Of a stretch of DNA of 64,000 bases, positions 24,151 through 35,851 are shown in pieces. The notes under the pieces were generated by a model. The model ran no database searches. It was not told where the DNA came from and worked only from the letters and a program-made list of their open reading frames with translations. The translations under genes were made by a program, and so were the position numbers. Source of the DNA: Chamaecrista fasciculata (taxonomy: Eukaryota; Streptophyta; Magnoliopsida; Fabales; Fabaceae); the NCBI GenBank assembly GCA_003254925.1, contig QANZ01002448.1:171358-235357 (forward strand), given 5' to 3'. The stretch's first letter is position 1. Every line of letters starts with the position of its first letter.

Positions 24151-26551
24151 ATGGGGTACTATTGGTTGGTCTTGTGTGCCTTGGTTGCTCACATTCATGG
24201 AGTAGCCATGTGGGATGACAAGTCTATGAATATAAGCTCCTCAGGTCATTATGACTATGGAGATGCCCTTGCCAAAGCCATCTTGTTTTTTGAAGGACAA
24301 CGCTCTGGGAAGCTACCCTCCAACCAAAGAGTCAATTGGAGGGGAGACTCTGCTGTGTCTGATGGCAAGCTTGAAAACGTATGGCAAGTTAGTTTGAGAT
24401 TAATTTTCAGTAATTTATAAATATATGCGTTAATGTTTCATTTAATTATTAATGACATTAATCCCATTATCCTTGGCAGGTGAATTTGGTTGGAGGATAC
24501 TATGATGCTGGTGACAACGTGAAGTTCGGATGGCCAATGGCATTCACAGTTAGTTTATTGAGTTGGGGTGCCATTGAGTACCAGAGTCAGATATCTTCAG
24601 TGAATCAGCTTCAATACCTTCATTCTGCCATACGCTGGGGATCAGACTTCATACTTCAAGCTCACACTTCACCCACCACTCTCTTCACCCAGGTCTCTTC
24701 ATTTCCATCAATATGTAATTATGTACTATTTAATGGGTGAGAAGCAAGAGTATTAATATTATTTATGTACTATTATACCAGGATACTGTAGGGTCTACTT
24801 GACGTGTGCACTAGATAGACTTGGCAGTTTCAACTTTCAAGCACGAAATACATACACCAAAAACCCATGTACCAAAAAATGAAAAGGAACTCCTCCAAAA
24901 ACCCAAATAAAAGCACAACAAAATCACACACAAAATGAACCATGCATAAAGATAATTAGTGTGTTTTTGTCCACAATATATAGGTGGGAGATGGAAATTC
25001 GGATCATCAGTGTTGGGAGCGTCCAGAGGACATGGACACACCTAGAACGCTTGTGAAGATTGATGCCAATACTCCTGGAGCCGAAGTTGCGGCTGAATCT
25101 GCTGCTGCACTTTCTGCTGCCTCAATTGTGTTCAACAAAATTGATGCCAATTATTCATCAAGGCTATTAAGCCAATCAAAATCAGTAATTAAATTGATTC
25201 ATGAATAATCATATCAACCTCTTCACTTCAGTATAATCCAACTTGCAATTACTAACTCGTTCTTTTTCAGCTGTTTGATTTTGCAGACAAATACAGAGGA
25301 TCTTACTCAGGATCTTGCCCATTTTACTGTTCATACTCTGGCTACCTGGTAAAAAAATTTTTTTTAAAAAAAAAAACTTCAACTTGTGCAATTAATTTGG
25401 GATTTACAGACACGACATGATGCATTTAGATAATTTGTTATGTCCTGTTGGACTTGCTTTACAAGGATGAACTATTGTGGGCTGCCTCTTGGCTATACAA
25501 GGCCAGTGGAGAAAGTGAGTATTTGAAGTATGTATCAAGCAACCAAGGTTGGAGTCAGGTGGTGTCTGAGTTCAGCTGGGACAACAAATTCGTTGGAGCT
25601 CAGACATTACTGACACAGGTTTACTGATTATCTATTTACTTCACAAACTTGATTCTTGCTGGCTCAGTCATCTTAATTGATTTCACTTTCTCCTTCTTAG
25701 GAATTCTACGGTGGGAAGAAGGAGTTGGCCAAGTTCAAGAGTGATGCAGAATCATTTATATGCGCAGTGATGCCAGGAAGTAGCTCTGTGCAGATTGGGA
25801 CCACGCCTGGTAATTAATAAATTCATAATTAACCAATTATATGGAATACTTGACTGATGGATTGAACCCAAGTACTGTGTGTTGCTCACAAATACAATCA
25901 CAGGTGGGCTTCTGTTTGTAAGGGACAGTAGTAACTTGCAATATGCCGCGAGCTCCACTATGGTGCTTTTTATTTTCTCCAACATCCTCAACAGGAATCA
26001 TATTAATGGGATCCAATGCGGCTCCACATATTTTACGCCCTCTCAAATTACAGCCTTCGCAACCACACAGGTCTCTCTACACTTATACTCCCTAATTAAT
26101 ATAATTGTCTCCATCAACCATGATTGAATTCAGCCCATACATAAACTTGATGCTATATAAATATAGAGAGAGAGATGTATATACGTAGGGTGATTATGTA
26201 TGTGTGGTGGATAATGTGCATTACATGCAGGTGGAGTATATTCTAGGAAGCAATCCAATGAAGATGAGTTACATGGTGGGATTTGGGAGTAAATATCCAA
26301 AGCATATACATCACAGAGGGTCGTCCATCCCTTCAATCAAAGTTCACCCAGCCAAAGTGGGTTGCAATGATGGCCACTCAGACTACTATTCTTCCACAAA
26401 TCCAAATCCAAATATTCATGTGGGTGCTCTTGTTGGAGGCCCAGATTCCAATGACCACTTCAATGATGCTAGATCTGACTATTCTCACACTGAGCCCACC
26501 ACATACATCAATGCTGCTTTTCTCGCTTCACTCTCTGCTTTGCTTTCCTAA
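24151..26551 (+). CDS. Secreted GH9 endo-1,4-beta-glucanase (class B, endoglucanase 11-like)
   Basis: Eight exons: 24151-24378, 24480-24692, 24984-25184, 25271-25348, 25466-25618, 25701-25809, 25904-26070, 26231-26551; joined they give 489 residues, normal for class B plant GH9. A short signal peptide ([18 protein letters not shown]) precedes the catalytic domain. The nucleophile/base aspartates lie in [13 protein letters not shown] (D85, D88). The C-terminal signatures are [11 protein letters not shown] (His near 410) and [18 protein letters not shown] with the acid Glu at about 471. There is no transmembrane anchor (not KORRIGAN type) and no CBM49 tail (not class C). The enzyme should act on cell-wall glucans in growth or wall remodelling (family knowledge). 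The GTG three bases upstream is ignored in favour of the ATG. Confidence 0.93.
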
Positions 26552-28346
26552 TCCAATCCCACACACCAGTACTCTACTACATATATCAAATGCGTCTTTT
26601 GCCCATATATATATATATGTATATCAAACTCAAACGAAACCCAACAATAACCTACCTAGGGTAGCTACCTGATCATTAGTGATGTAATCAAAAGATTAAT
26701 AACACTTTGGACTTTGTTATATATGTTATACTCATCATAATAATGTCTCACTGGGTATGGTAAAAGGAGATTTGATTCACTATTGTGATATGACCAATGC
26801 TTTATGTCAATCAAATATTCACCTCAACTTTAATTTCGTATCATTCATTGGTGCTAAATTGATAATTCATATATTTGACTTAATTTGTCCGCAATACTTG
26901 GCTATTTTATTTTCAATCACAACAACGTATAACAGATTTCCTCTCGGACGCTTTTTTTCTTCAGTAGAACACGGCTTGAAGTCAAATAAGTAACAGATAT
27001 ACGTAATACATATATATAGTGAACGAAAATTCAAATTAAGATCAATATATATAACTAGGGGCTCATGTAACGTTTGAATTGATTTAAAGTTGAATATTAT
27101 ATTAAATTTTTATATTGATAAAAGAGTAAGTTTGGGATCAATTTGAGAAATTATAAAATATTTAGGACCAATTTGAGAGAGTGGTGGCATTTTTAATTTT
27201 TAATTGTTTTTTGTATTTTTTTAATTCATTTATTTTTGTAAAGAAGTTGGGAGAGTGAGTGGAAGAGAGAGTGTGTGATTTTTGTTTTCTTTTTTAATTT
27301 TTTTATTCACTATTTTTGACCAACCATAANGACCTAAAATACCCCTNTAAATAAACACATTTGATGACCTAAAATACCCCGGTTGAAAAATGCTGAGTTC
27401 AAAAATTGAGGTTTTTTAGTCATTTAGGCCAGCTCTGTGGCTGCAAGCTCAAATTGTCTCCAAGTAGGACCTGCCTAAATTCACAAGGAGGTGTTACTTT
27501 AGTCATTAGCTGTAGTTTGGTGGCACTTTTTGCAGTAATTTTTGGACAGTCATGCACTTCATATATGTATATATATATATATATATGGACTTCTACTTGG
27601 GCTTTATTGCTAGATTCTGTGTTGTGTGTATGGCAGTGAGAGAGAAAGAAAGAGGAGTTGTGGACCATATTTGAGAGAGAGGTCTCGAAAGGATCGATAG
27701 AGGTGTGTGCCTAATTGATGAAGATTGCCTATCAAGGGAAGTTTAGGAGGGGATGAAGGTAGATTGAGTTATTGATTTGGTTTCTCTTCCTCTGAGACTC
27801 TGGTTCATAAAAAATAGGGCTATCAAAATCACAGAAAAAACAAGAGTCTCCAACATCATTGTGGGATTTAGAAATTGATTCACAGTTGATGGTAGAGGAA
27901 GACCAGTAGTCATGTTGACTGATCTTTCCTCTTGTCTGCAAGCAGGAAGAGTGCTCCTATATATTTTGAGAGGAATATAAAATATTTAGAGCTAATTAGT
28001 ACCGAGAATGGAAAATAACCCAGAGAATCAAAAGTTGCAAACCCCTTTAACCAGGGGCAACTACACTACAGACAATTTCATAATCCTAACGCTTTTTTCT
28101 CCAGGAGCATCTGGAAAATAAATAAAGACCATAAAAATTTCTTCCAAAAATATTTTGCCCATACATACTTAGACGTGACATTACTTTTTTCTTAAAAAAA
28201 AATAAAAAACCGTCTCTGATCTTGCATCGAACAGCCAAGGTAGGCCTTGGTTAACAGTTGAGGTTTTGTTACTGTCATGATAATAACTAACCAGTCGTTC
28301 ACACACCATTCATTCCATCTTTTCATGCCACGAAAGTATAGAAAAA
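26552..28346. other. Intergenic region with N positions and dinucleotide repeat
   Basis: Downstream sequence of the endoglucanase gene. Contains a (TA)n tract at about 27560-27587 and single Ns at 27330 and 27347, next to GACCTAAAATACCCC, which occurs twice (27331 and 27365). No coding unit is recognised. Confidence 0.4.
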
Positions 28347-28637
28347 TCATAAGTATGAACTAACTCCAATCATAGAAACAAAGAACACAAAATCTAAACA
28401 TGCCTCCGCGGATAGAAACATTAGACGAAAGCAAAACAACAAGAGGAATAGGAACATGGCCAGTTTGAGTCGGATTAGGAATACCTCAGGCCAACGCCTC
28501 CAGAAATGTACGACGGCGGCGGAAGCGACGGAGGATTCGACGGAGATATGGCCGGAGAACGGAGAGTCGGGGATCACAGCGACGCATAACTTCGAGACGA
28601 GTAACAATGGCGGTAGGAGGAAGAGGAAGTGACGCAC
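28347..28637 (-). other. GC-rich open frame, possible gene fragment
   Basis: A minus-strand frame starts MRHFLFLLPPLLLVSKLCVA, which looks like a signal peptide, then HISVESSVASAAVVHFWRRW. GC content is much higher than the flanks. A plausible splice donor (GAG|GTATTC, near 28481) would end a first exon, but I find no second exon. After that point the translation is hydrophobic and low-complexity. It could be a captured or truncated first exon or chance. I do not recognise the protein. Confidence 0.25.
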
Positions 28638-29115
28638 GCGAGCGAAGACACGGAGTGAGAGCAGATTAGGTTTTGAAGTTAAGGGTAGTTTAGTAAATTA
28701 ATGTCTAAAATCCCTCAAAATACCCCAATTCGGGGTATTTCAAAATTAGTCACGAAAGAAGTCAGATTATTTCCATCTCCTCCCTCATCTTCCCTCTATT
28801 TTTTCTATTCCCCAAACAAGGGGGAATATACCCAATCCAAACATACCCTTAGAGAAAACACAAATAAAGTGGCATTTGAATGTAACTTGTGCTTCTCAGT
28901 ATAAACAAGAATCAGTAACAGAGTAATCAATAAACACTTTCCATCTATTAAACTTTGATTTTCTAATTATATTGGGGTTGAAGAACAAGAGTACATATAG
29001 ACAAGGTAAATGGTATAAGAAAGTAACGGTGAGATCAGACTATATATGAGTATCACACTATGTGTATATGTATGAAAGTGGTAATACTACATTAGAATTA
29101 TGGATTGGAGGGCAA
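28638..29115. other. Intergenic region downstream of WRKY gene
   Basis: Contains a small perfect hairpin AATACCCC-AATTC-GGGGTATT near 28718-28739 and CCAATCCAAACATACCC (about 28839-28855), which looks like the end of a MITE whose partner I could not find. The WRKY 3' UTR presumably occupies the right part. Confidence 0.35.
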
Positions 29116-30074
29116 TTATGAGTGAGGAAAATGATCTAATAATGCAAATTCTTGGCTGAGTCCATTAAGTTCCTCAATGCTGGGAATCCAATCATAATCA
29201 AGCGTGCCTGCAGGCTCATCACTTATATCTTGATCATGAAGCACAGGTGATTCCTGTTTCTTCAAGTTGAAGCCTTGGTCTAATTCAATGTTTGGAGTTG
29301 GAGAAGCAGAGGGTTGAATGGTTTGAGTTAGAGGCTTAATCTTAGTATTATTATTCTTGCGAGTGCGTGGTGGATGATGATGACTGTGTTCTGCAGTATA
29401 GGTAACAATGAAAACTGCAGGATCCAAATGGCTACGTTCTACCTGTTTTCTCGCCAAGCATCCTTTGGAGGTACTGCATCTATAATAGCTTCTTGGATAT
29501 GGTGATCCCTTTATTGGTTTCTGTCCATATTTACGCCATGCCCATGTGTCACATACACCATCTGCTTTCACCTCCTTCACCACTCTCTGCTTCTGCTTTT
29601 TCTTGCTCACGCTGCTGTAATTGTAATTGTAAATGTAATCAGTCAATTCAAACAACATCACACAATTACATATATATGATATGTGCCTATCAATACAATT
29701 AATTAATTAATTCACCTTTTTTTACATTTATATACCACAGGATCTTGTACTTCTTGCTGTGATGAACATGATGATGCTTTGACTTGTTGTTGAGGGATAG
29801 GGGTGATGGTTTGGGGTGAAAGTGGGTGTAAAATTGGGTAGAAAGGTTTGTAAAGCTCTGCTAATTCATCGAGGACTGATGTGGTTTCTGAGAATTCAGG
29901 AAAAGTTGTAGTGGTGGAGATTAGAAAATCATGATGGGAACAGAAATATTGGGAAAAATTAAGATGTGGAGGGTCATCTATGATGCTTCCTGCAGGTGCT
30001 TCACCTTCACTACTAGTGCTGCACCCTCTTACAATCGCCTGCAAATCCCAGTCCATCAACCATGAATCGTCCAT
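29116..30074 (-). CDS. WRKY29: WRKY transcription factor, group IIe, WRKY29/22-like
   Basis: Two exons on the minus strand, 30074-29716 and 29611-29116, give 284 residues. The start is ATG at 30074 ([17 protein letters not shown]); an in-frame ATG 36 nt upstream would add MLSNISFPFLF and seems unlikely because family members begin near DLQAIVRG. The N-terminal half has the family block [15 protein letters not shown]. The DNA-binding domain carries WRKYGQK and a C-X5-C-X23-H-X1-H zinc ligand set ([10 protein letters not shown] ... AEHSH), preceded by a basic stretch [14 protein letters not shown]. The factor should bind W-boxes; WRKY22/29 act in MAPK-driven basal immunity in Arabidopsis (family knowledge). 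The domain is encoded without the intron usually found at PYPR|SYYRC. The acceptor is a CAGCAG tandem (NAGNAG), so an extra Ser is possible. Confidence 0.93.
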
Positions 30075-30176
30075 GAAAAGGAAAGGAAAGGATATATTGG
30101 AGAGCACAAAATTAAAGGCTGACTTTGATCAAAGTCAGATCATCAATCTATTATCTATCTATATTTTGCAAAAGGA

Positions 30177-30186
30177 TAATATATAG
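30177..30186 (-). promoter_or_regulatory. Candidate TATA box of WRKY gene
   Basis: GCTATATATTATCC on the minus strand about 100 bp upstream of the ATG at 30074. Confidence 0.4.
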
Positions 30187-30383
30187 CCAAGGGTTGAGTA
30201 GGAATTATGTCAATCGAGGCTTTGTTATTTATATATGTATAATAAAAAGGGATGATGAGCTCGTTTGAAATCGAAATAGTAGTAGTGTTGTTTTGAGAAT
30301 CTGTGTTTTTTGCGATCAAAAGTCCAAAATGTAGAAAATAAGAGGCAAATAGGCAAATAGGCAATATAGCATTCCCACATGAG

Positions 30384-30389
30384 TTGACC
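30384..30389 (+). promoter_or_regulatory. W-box upstream of WRKY gene
   Basis: TTGACC, a core W-box, about 310 bp upstream of the WRKY start; a further TTGAC core lies on the minus strand at 30219-30223. Auto- or cross-regulation by WRKY factors is known for this family; here it is inference from the motif alone. Confidence 0.35.
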
Positions 30390-30474
30390 AATTGTAAAAA
30401 GTCAGAAGGGTGCAAGTGGGTACCGATATTTTCAGAAATTCGGTGTTCGCTTTGATAATTGCCCATCTGTCCTT

Positions 30475-32649
30475 TGCGATGAGATGATACTATATATTTA
30501 GACGACGAAGACTGAGTCAGAGATCGAAAGCGTAAATAAGAACAATTTATTCAATCTCCACATTAATTAATCAAACTTAGATTTGGTATCTTGTGGGACT
30601 TTTATCTACATCTAGCCCACATTAGCTAGGTTGCGTGCGTGCTTTAATTTGTGAATCTTTTTCGTTTTTTATAATAAATTGGAAAGCGTTATTACATTCA
30701 TGAACTTGTTACCAAAATTACGATAGAACTGCATACGATCGGTACGACATTATAATCTATGCATGGAGATATAGACACTCTATAAACTAGTAGGAAGAAG
30801 AAAAATAACCGTTGATGCAGTAATTAGCTGTTGTGGAGTTATGGTTAATTAGTCCTCATCATTTAATTTCGCCGTTGAGGGGTGGCACCATAGTTATAGA
30901 TCTGGACCTTAGGGAGAGCTGAGAGTTAAGACCACACTACACTATAGCACCACCTAATAACACTAATATATAGCCTCCATACTTTTAATTAAAAGAACAT
31001 TTAATTGTAACTAAGTTTGGTTGGTTCAGTGGTCAGCTCACTAGGTCGCTTAAGCAAATGTCGAAGATTCAAATCACGCCTTGTACAACAACTAATTGAC
31101 CAGCGACAAACGCCTAAATAGATTCAGATCCGTGGAAGATTAGTTCTTGACTTATCAGGTTGAGAAAAAAAAACATTTAATTATTAGTTTAGTTGTTTAT
31201 TTTATAATACCGTATTTTTTATTATATATTTTGAGATTACCCTTTTTAAATAATTGTGTATGTGTCCTTCGCATCCCTAGCTAGTCAGGTTGAAATTCAA
31301 AACTCTGAATAAAGAATAAATTTAATTGAATTAATTAAATTTGTCCAAATTGATAGTACATACAGCTGTGAATTGCCAAGCAAGTATCTCATGCAAGAGA
31401 CTGTAGTCAAGTCTCAGAAATAGAAATTTGATCCGAATTGCAAGGAAAGTCATCATGCTTTTCTATATGCTTCTCCCATGCATGCAGTTGAAGATATATA
31501 TTTCAAGGGGGGATTAATGCAAGGCCTCTGAATGAGAGCCGAAAATGTAGAAGAAGCAAACAAAGAAAAATGAAATATTGCGTTTCGTGAAACGCAAGGA
31601 GATTGAGCTAGCTATAGGATATATATATAGAAGCAAGACCAGTGTCATCAAAACGTAGTTCCAATTCCATCATCGTCTTTAATTTCCTCCAGATTTTAAA
31701 TCTCTCGTACTCGTTTTTACCTAGTCAGACTTTAGAAACACTATAATAAATTCAAAGGATTCAAAGTTACGTGGTATGCTCTGTGTACGCGGATCTTGTA
31801 AGCAAAACTGATATCTCTGAGAAATAATCCGGGTTCAAAGTCTCAATTTGTCGTTTGTTTCGTTTTTTCAATTCTTTGTGCTGGAAACACCCTCTCTCTG
31901 ACTGCATATAATATTAAAATAATAATAATAATAATGATATCAACTTCCTACTGAAAAGGATGGGTGTCGGTTGTGACAATGGGCTTAATTTGTAAGTTGC
32001 TATATAGTTTGTTCATAATGTAAAATGATATTCATGAAAATTACAACTTGAACTTTTGTACAGAAATAAAAGTGGGGTACTGGGCCTATCTTAATTTGTT
32101 TCTTTCTTTCCTGTATCCTCGTGGTTAATTGTTAGAGCCACTCCCATTTAATATTGCTCAATTAATGATCATTTGCACCCCCTAAATAACTGCTTCTTTA
32201 CTTCTATATATCCAGTCCATGAAAACTAATTTGTTTAATTTGACTACACTCTCATTATTAATGGAGTATATCCCAACTCTGTAATAACTCACGTGCCAGT
32301 TTTGTTTATAATTGCCAAGTAAATAAAAACTCAGTAAGTTTTTAGCTTTTACAAAATAAAAATGAAATATATATTTGAAAATCTTTTGCCACCCTTTATA
32401 GTATGTAATTCCCAAAGAAATTGCACGAGAAATAGAATTAAAAGAAACTATGAAATTTAGCTTCATAGTGGTTTTCTTTATTTTTGGTGAATTACGACGA
32501 TAGTACAAGTGAAACGGTGATCGTTTAAATGCAATCAATTTGACCAATGACCACTTATAGTTATAGTCCTTTAATCCTTTTGTGAATTTGTGGCGTTGCG
32601 CGCCAATTATTCTGTAATCGCACTATTCGTATCTCTGAAAAATCAAAGC
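30475..32649. other. Intergenic region upstream of SPO11-2
   Basis: AT-rich spacer holding the WRKY promoter at its left, a SINE at 31007-31171 and an (ATA)n tract near 31915-31936. The minus-strand frame 32182-32547 has low-complexity content and no recognisable domain; not called. Confidence 0.4.
31007..31171 (+). mobile_element. tRNA-derived SINE with 11-bp target duplication
   Basis: A 165-bp element with a Pol III A box (TGGTTCAGTGGTCAGC), a B box (GAAGATTCAAATCAC) about 30 bp later, a short tRNA-unrelated body and a 3' A-rich tail (TTGAGAAAAAAA). It is flanked by a perfect 11-bp repeat AACATTTAATT at 30996-31006 and 31172-31182. Structure, length and duplication together identify a SINE; the family is not named. 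Confidence 0.88.
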
Positions 32650-35164
32650 ATGGACGAGCTTCGGAATTCGACGCTCAAGTTCTTCTCCGATCAAGAGCTC
32701 TGTTACGCCGATATCCTCACTCCTCATCAGGTAATTTAGTGTTCATCATCTTCGGAATCTGATCCTCTTTTTCTTTTTTTCCTTTGATTTTCAATAAATT
32801 CAAATGGCCAAGTTCCATTGATGCAGGCCCGAGCAAGAATCGAAGTGTCGGTTCTCAATTTTCTCAAAATATTGAATGCATCTAACCCTGCAATCTCAGA
32901 CTTGCCTCTGGTATCGTCATCACTACGTTCTCTTAGTGAATCGCTTCGTTTCTATCCCTGTGGACTCTCCGATTTAGTGTCTGCAGGTTTATGTCTTCAT
33001 ATCTGATAGTTGTGTTGGGCTAGATCCGCTCTCAAATTTTGAACCATATGATTATGTTTATTGTCTCGATGTAAAATTGAAATTGTAGGAAAGCAAATTT
33101 TGAACCATTTGAAACTGTTTCTAGTCTCCACTCAATGATTTCGAAGTTTCATTTCTTATAAATTGCTTCGTCATCGATCAAAGACATTTCCAATTTTAGC
33201 AAGTATTCTGAATGGCTTAAATAAATGGTCAGATTGAGAGAAAATCAAGCAATAGCAGAGTGAGCCATGGCCTGTTGACAGAACTCTCAGCAGTTTTTCT
33301 CTCCCATTCCCTATCTACGAGGTCATTGATGAGATCAAATGCTGTAAAGGCCTTTGTTAGGGGTACAGTTTCTTATTTTTCCATGGAGATTTTTTTTTCT
33401 TTTTTTACTTTGATGTAAATTTTGGTGTTATTTATAAAGTTTCTTCTTCTGCCTATATAGTGTGGAAGGTAATGGAAATGTGCTATCAGATATTGCTTCA
33501 GGAAAAGCGTGTCACCCAGAGGGAGCTTTACTACAAGTTGCTTTGTGATTCGCCCGATCTTTTCCCCTCTCAAAAGGATGTCAATAGGACAATCCAAGGT
33601 AATTACTGACTTATTTGGTTCATGTTCCAATCTCTCAGACTTTTTTGTGTACTTCAAAATGAAAATGCCTGTATGAATCTGTCCCAAACAGATGTTGTAG
33701 CATTGCTTCGGTGCAGCCGCTACAGTCTTGGAGTCATGGCATCAAGTCGAGGACTCATAGCAGGCCGCCTGATTTTGGAGGTATCTCATGATATTGCGTA
33801 CTGTTCGTTCCTGGATTTGTATTTTAAACTTTTGGATGAGATGAAATATATAGGCTGTTGTATTGGGAGCGGTGGAACATTCGATGAAACACTATTGCTT
33901 GCTCCATATGTCCATGTTAAATTTATACTGTACAGGAACCAGGCAAAGAAGTAGTTCACTGCTCCGTATCCGGATCTTCAGGGCATGCAATATCTGGTGA
34001 CCTTAATTTGTTACAGAACTTAATTTTAACGACGGATGCAAGGTACATTATAGTTGTGGAAAAGGTGAGCTTCGTGTTGGCACTTTGGTTGATTCATATT
34101 CCTAGAACAAAAAAAAACTAGGTACCATTTATGTTATAATATTTTAACTACTAGTGTTTTTCCAAGGGAAAAAAAACGATTTTATTAATTTTGGTCGGTT
34201 TGTTTTTCTGTTTAGCATGCCATATTCCAGCGGCTTACAGAGGATCGTATTTTTCATCAAATGCCAAGCATTCTTATCACCGCCAAAGGTTACCCAGATA
34301 TTGCCACAAGGTACAGCAACATTTTGCGGGGTTGGATTGTTGGATGCATCTAGAAGTGCCGTGTTTGTAGGGCTTCTCGCGCTTAATACTACCAGTTAAG
34401 TTTGCTATATTGCTTTAACGCTTAAATTTCTGAAGTTTAAATGCAGATTTCTTCTTCATCGACTCAGCCTATCATTTCCAGACTTGCCAATTTTAGCTTT
34501 AGTCGACTGGTATGACTGCTTCTTATCCGAGATTCGGAAATTCAGATATTATCTAGCATCTGTAATGAAGGATAACATTCTACGCTTCCTTTCTCTACCC
34601 CTTTTACCATGTTACTAATTGTCTTCATCTCCGTCTCCATCTCCCCTCTTTAATTATGAAAGGAATCCAGCTGGAGTAGCTATTCTATGCACCTTCAAAT
34701 TTGGAAGCATAGGAATGGGCCTAGAGGCATATAGATATGGTAACTCGAGGTCCATATGCCAATATGCATAATTGTGCTTATATGATGTAATGAAACTGTT
34801 ATGTTTATTTGCATGATCTAGCTTGCAACGTGAAGTGGTTAGGACTGCGAGGGGACGATCTATACCTGCTGCCTGAACAGTCTCTGGTCCCATTGAAGCC
34901 AAAGGACTTGCAAATCGCTAAAAGCTTGATGTCCTCAGGAGTTTTGTCGGTAAATTACCCAGCACTTACAACAGTGAAATGTAACCCAAGGGAGTACTCC
35001 ACTAACAAAATTATGCTCGACAGGAACAGGAGAATTACAGGGAAGAGTTGTCATTGATGGTTCAGCGCGGGAAGAGAGCAGAAATTGAGGCCTTACACTA
35101 TCATGGATACGATTATTTGGGGAAGTATTTGGCCAAAAAAATTGTACAGTGTAACTATATATGA
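32650..35164 (+). CDS. SPO11-2: Meiotic topoisomerase VIA-like protein SPO11-2
   Basis: Eleven exons: 32650-32730, 32827-32910, 33233-33362, 33461-33598, 33692-33780, 33936-34064, 34216-34310, 34447-34509, 34663-34739, 34822-34949, 35042-35164; joined they give 378 residues in frame. The N-terminus FFSDQELCYADILTPHQARA is typical of plant SPO11-2 and distinguishes it from SPO11-1. The catalytic Tyr is in LLRCSRYSLGVMASSRG (Y155 in this model). The Toprim half has YIIVVEKHAIFQRL (metal-binding Glu), ITAKGYPDIATR and LALVDWNPAG, then FKFGSIGMGLEAY. The C-terminus is GKYLAKKIVQCNYI. SPO11-1 and SPO11-2 act together with MTOPVIB to make meiotic double-strand breaks (known in Arabidopsis). An in-frame read-through past the exon 2 donor to 33006 ends in a stop; the donor at 32910 restores the conserved sequence. 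The last acceptor is uncertain. Confidence 0.93.
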
Positions 35165-35851
35165 TTATACCCTGATGTCATCTTAACAATCATTAAATAT
35201 AAGTCATTTTCTTTTCTTTTTTTTAAGTACAAACAGATCTAAGAGACAGAAAAACCTAGTAAAAAGATAACTACATTCAACGTTCTATAATCCATAACGA
35301 TTCAAATGTTTTAACAGACCAATATATCCTCTCTTTTCTCGGTACATCAATTACTAATCTAATATACAATACAGGTGCTCAGGGCACTTGCCACAGTTCC
35401 CATATTAGAATCGATGGATACCTTGATCTCCATATGGTAATTGTATGATACCGTTGAACTTGTCAGTTGAATCAAGACAAATTGTTATTGGGTAAAAGGA
35501 TATTAGGTAAATTAAAAAGGGCTGCCATTGCCATGTCCAAGTCCAACATATCTGCACAAATTCCAGGTCTCCAATGAATTACAAGAATTGATATCGATGA
35601 TGATTACTATATCAATAATTCAGGTAATACAAGTAGTTGACAAAAATAGCACTTCAGGATATATTAAGTGTAGGTATTATTAAGTAGTTCTTGATCTACT
35701 GCTGTTACATTCTTTAACAAGGCTATGCAAAAAAAAAAATTATAAAATTTAATCTTCTATCCTACAAAATGGCCAACGGATCACAAAATGCCCCCACACC
35801 CCCAATCCACCAGGAAAAAATAAGTGTCAGAATTCTGAAAATTTTGAATAT
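35165..35851. other. Convergent spacer SPO11-2 / G-patch gene
   Basis: Contains the 3' UTRs of both genes. Only AT-rich sequence with A-tracts is seen. Confidence 0.4.

Noticed and set aside
26283..26672. 129-codon frame overlapping the last endoglucanase exon
   Set aside because: Out of frame with the GH9 active-site exon; a shadow.
27054..28855. A single 1.8-kb transposon bounded by GGGGCTCATGTAACG and CCAAACATACCC
   Set aside because: The proposed ends pair too poorly and no target duplication is visible.
30155..30466. 103-codon minus-strand frame upstream of the WRKY gene
   Set aside because: Lies in the WRKY promoter/5' UTR, low-complexity, no domain.
31015..31070. tRNA gene suggested by A and B boxes
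   Set aside because: No cloverleaf; A-rich tail and target duplication show a SINE.
32182..32547. 121-codon minus-strand frame before SPO11-2
   Set aside because: Lys/Ile/Phe-rich translation of AT-rich DNA with no motif.
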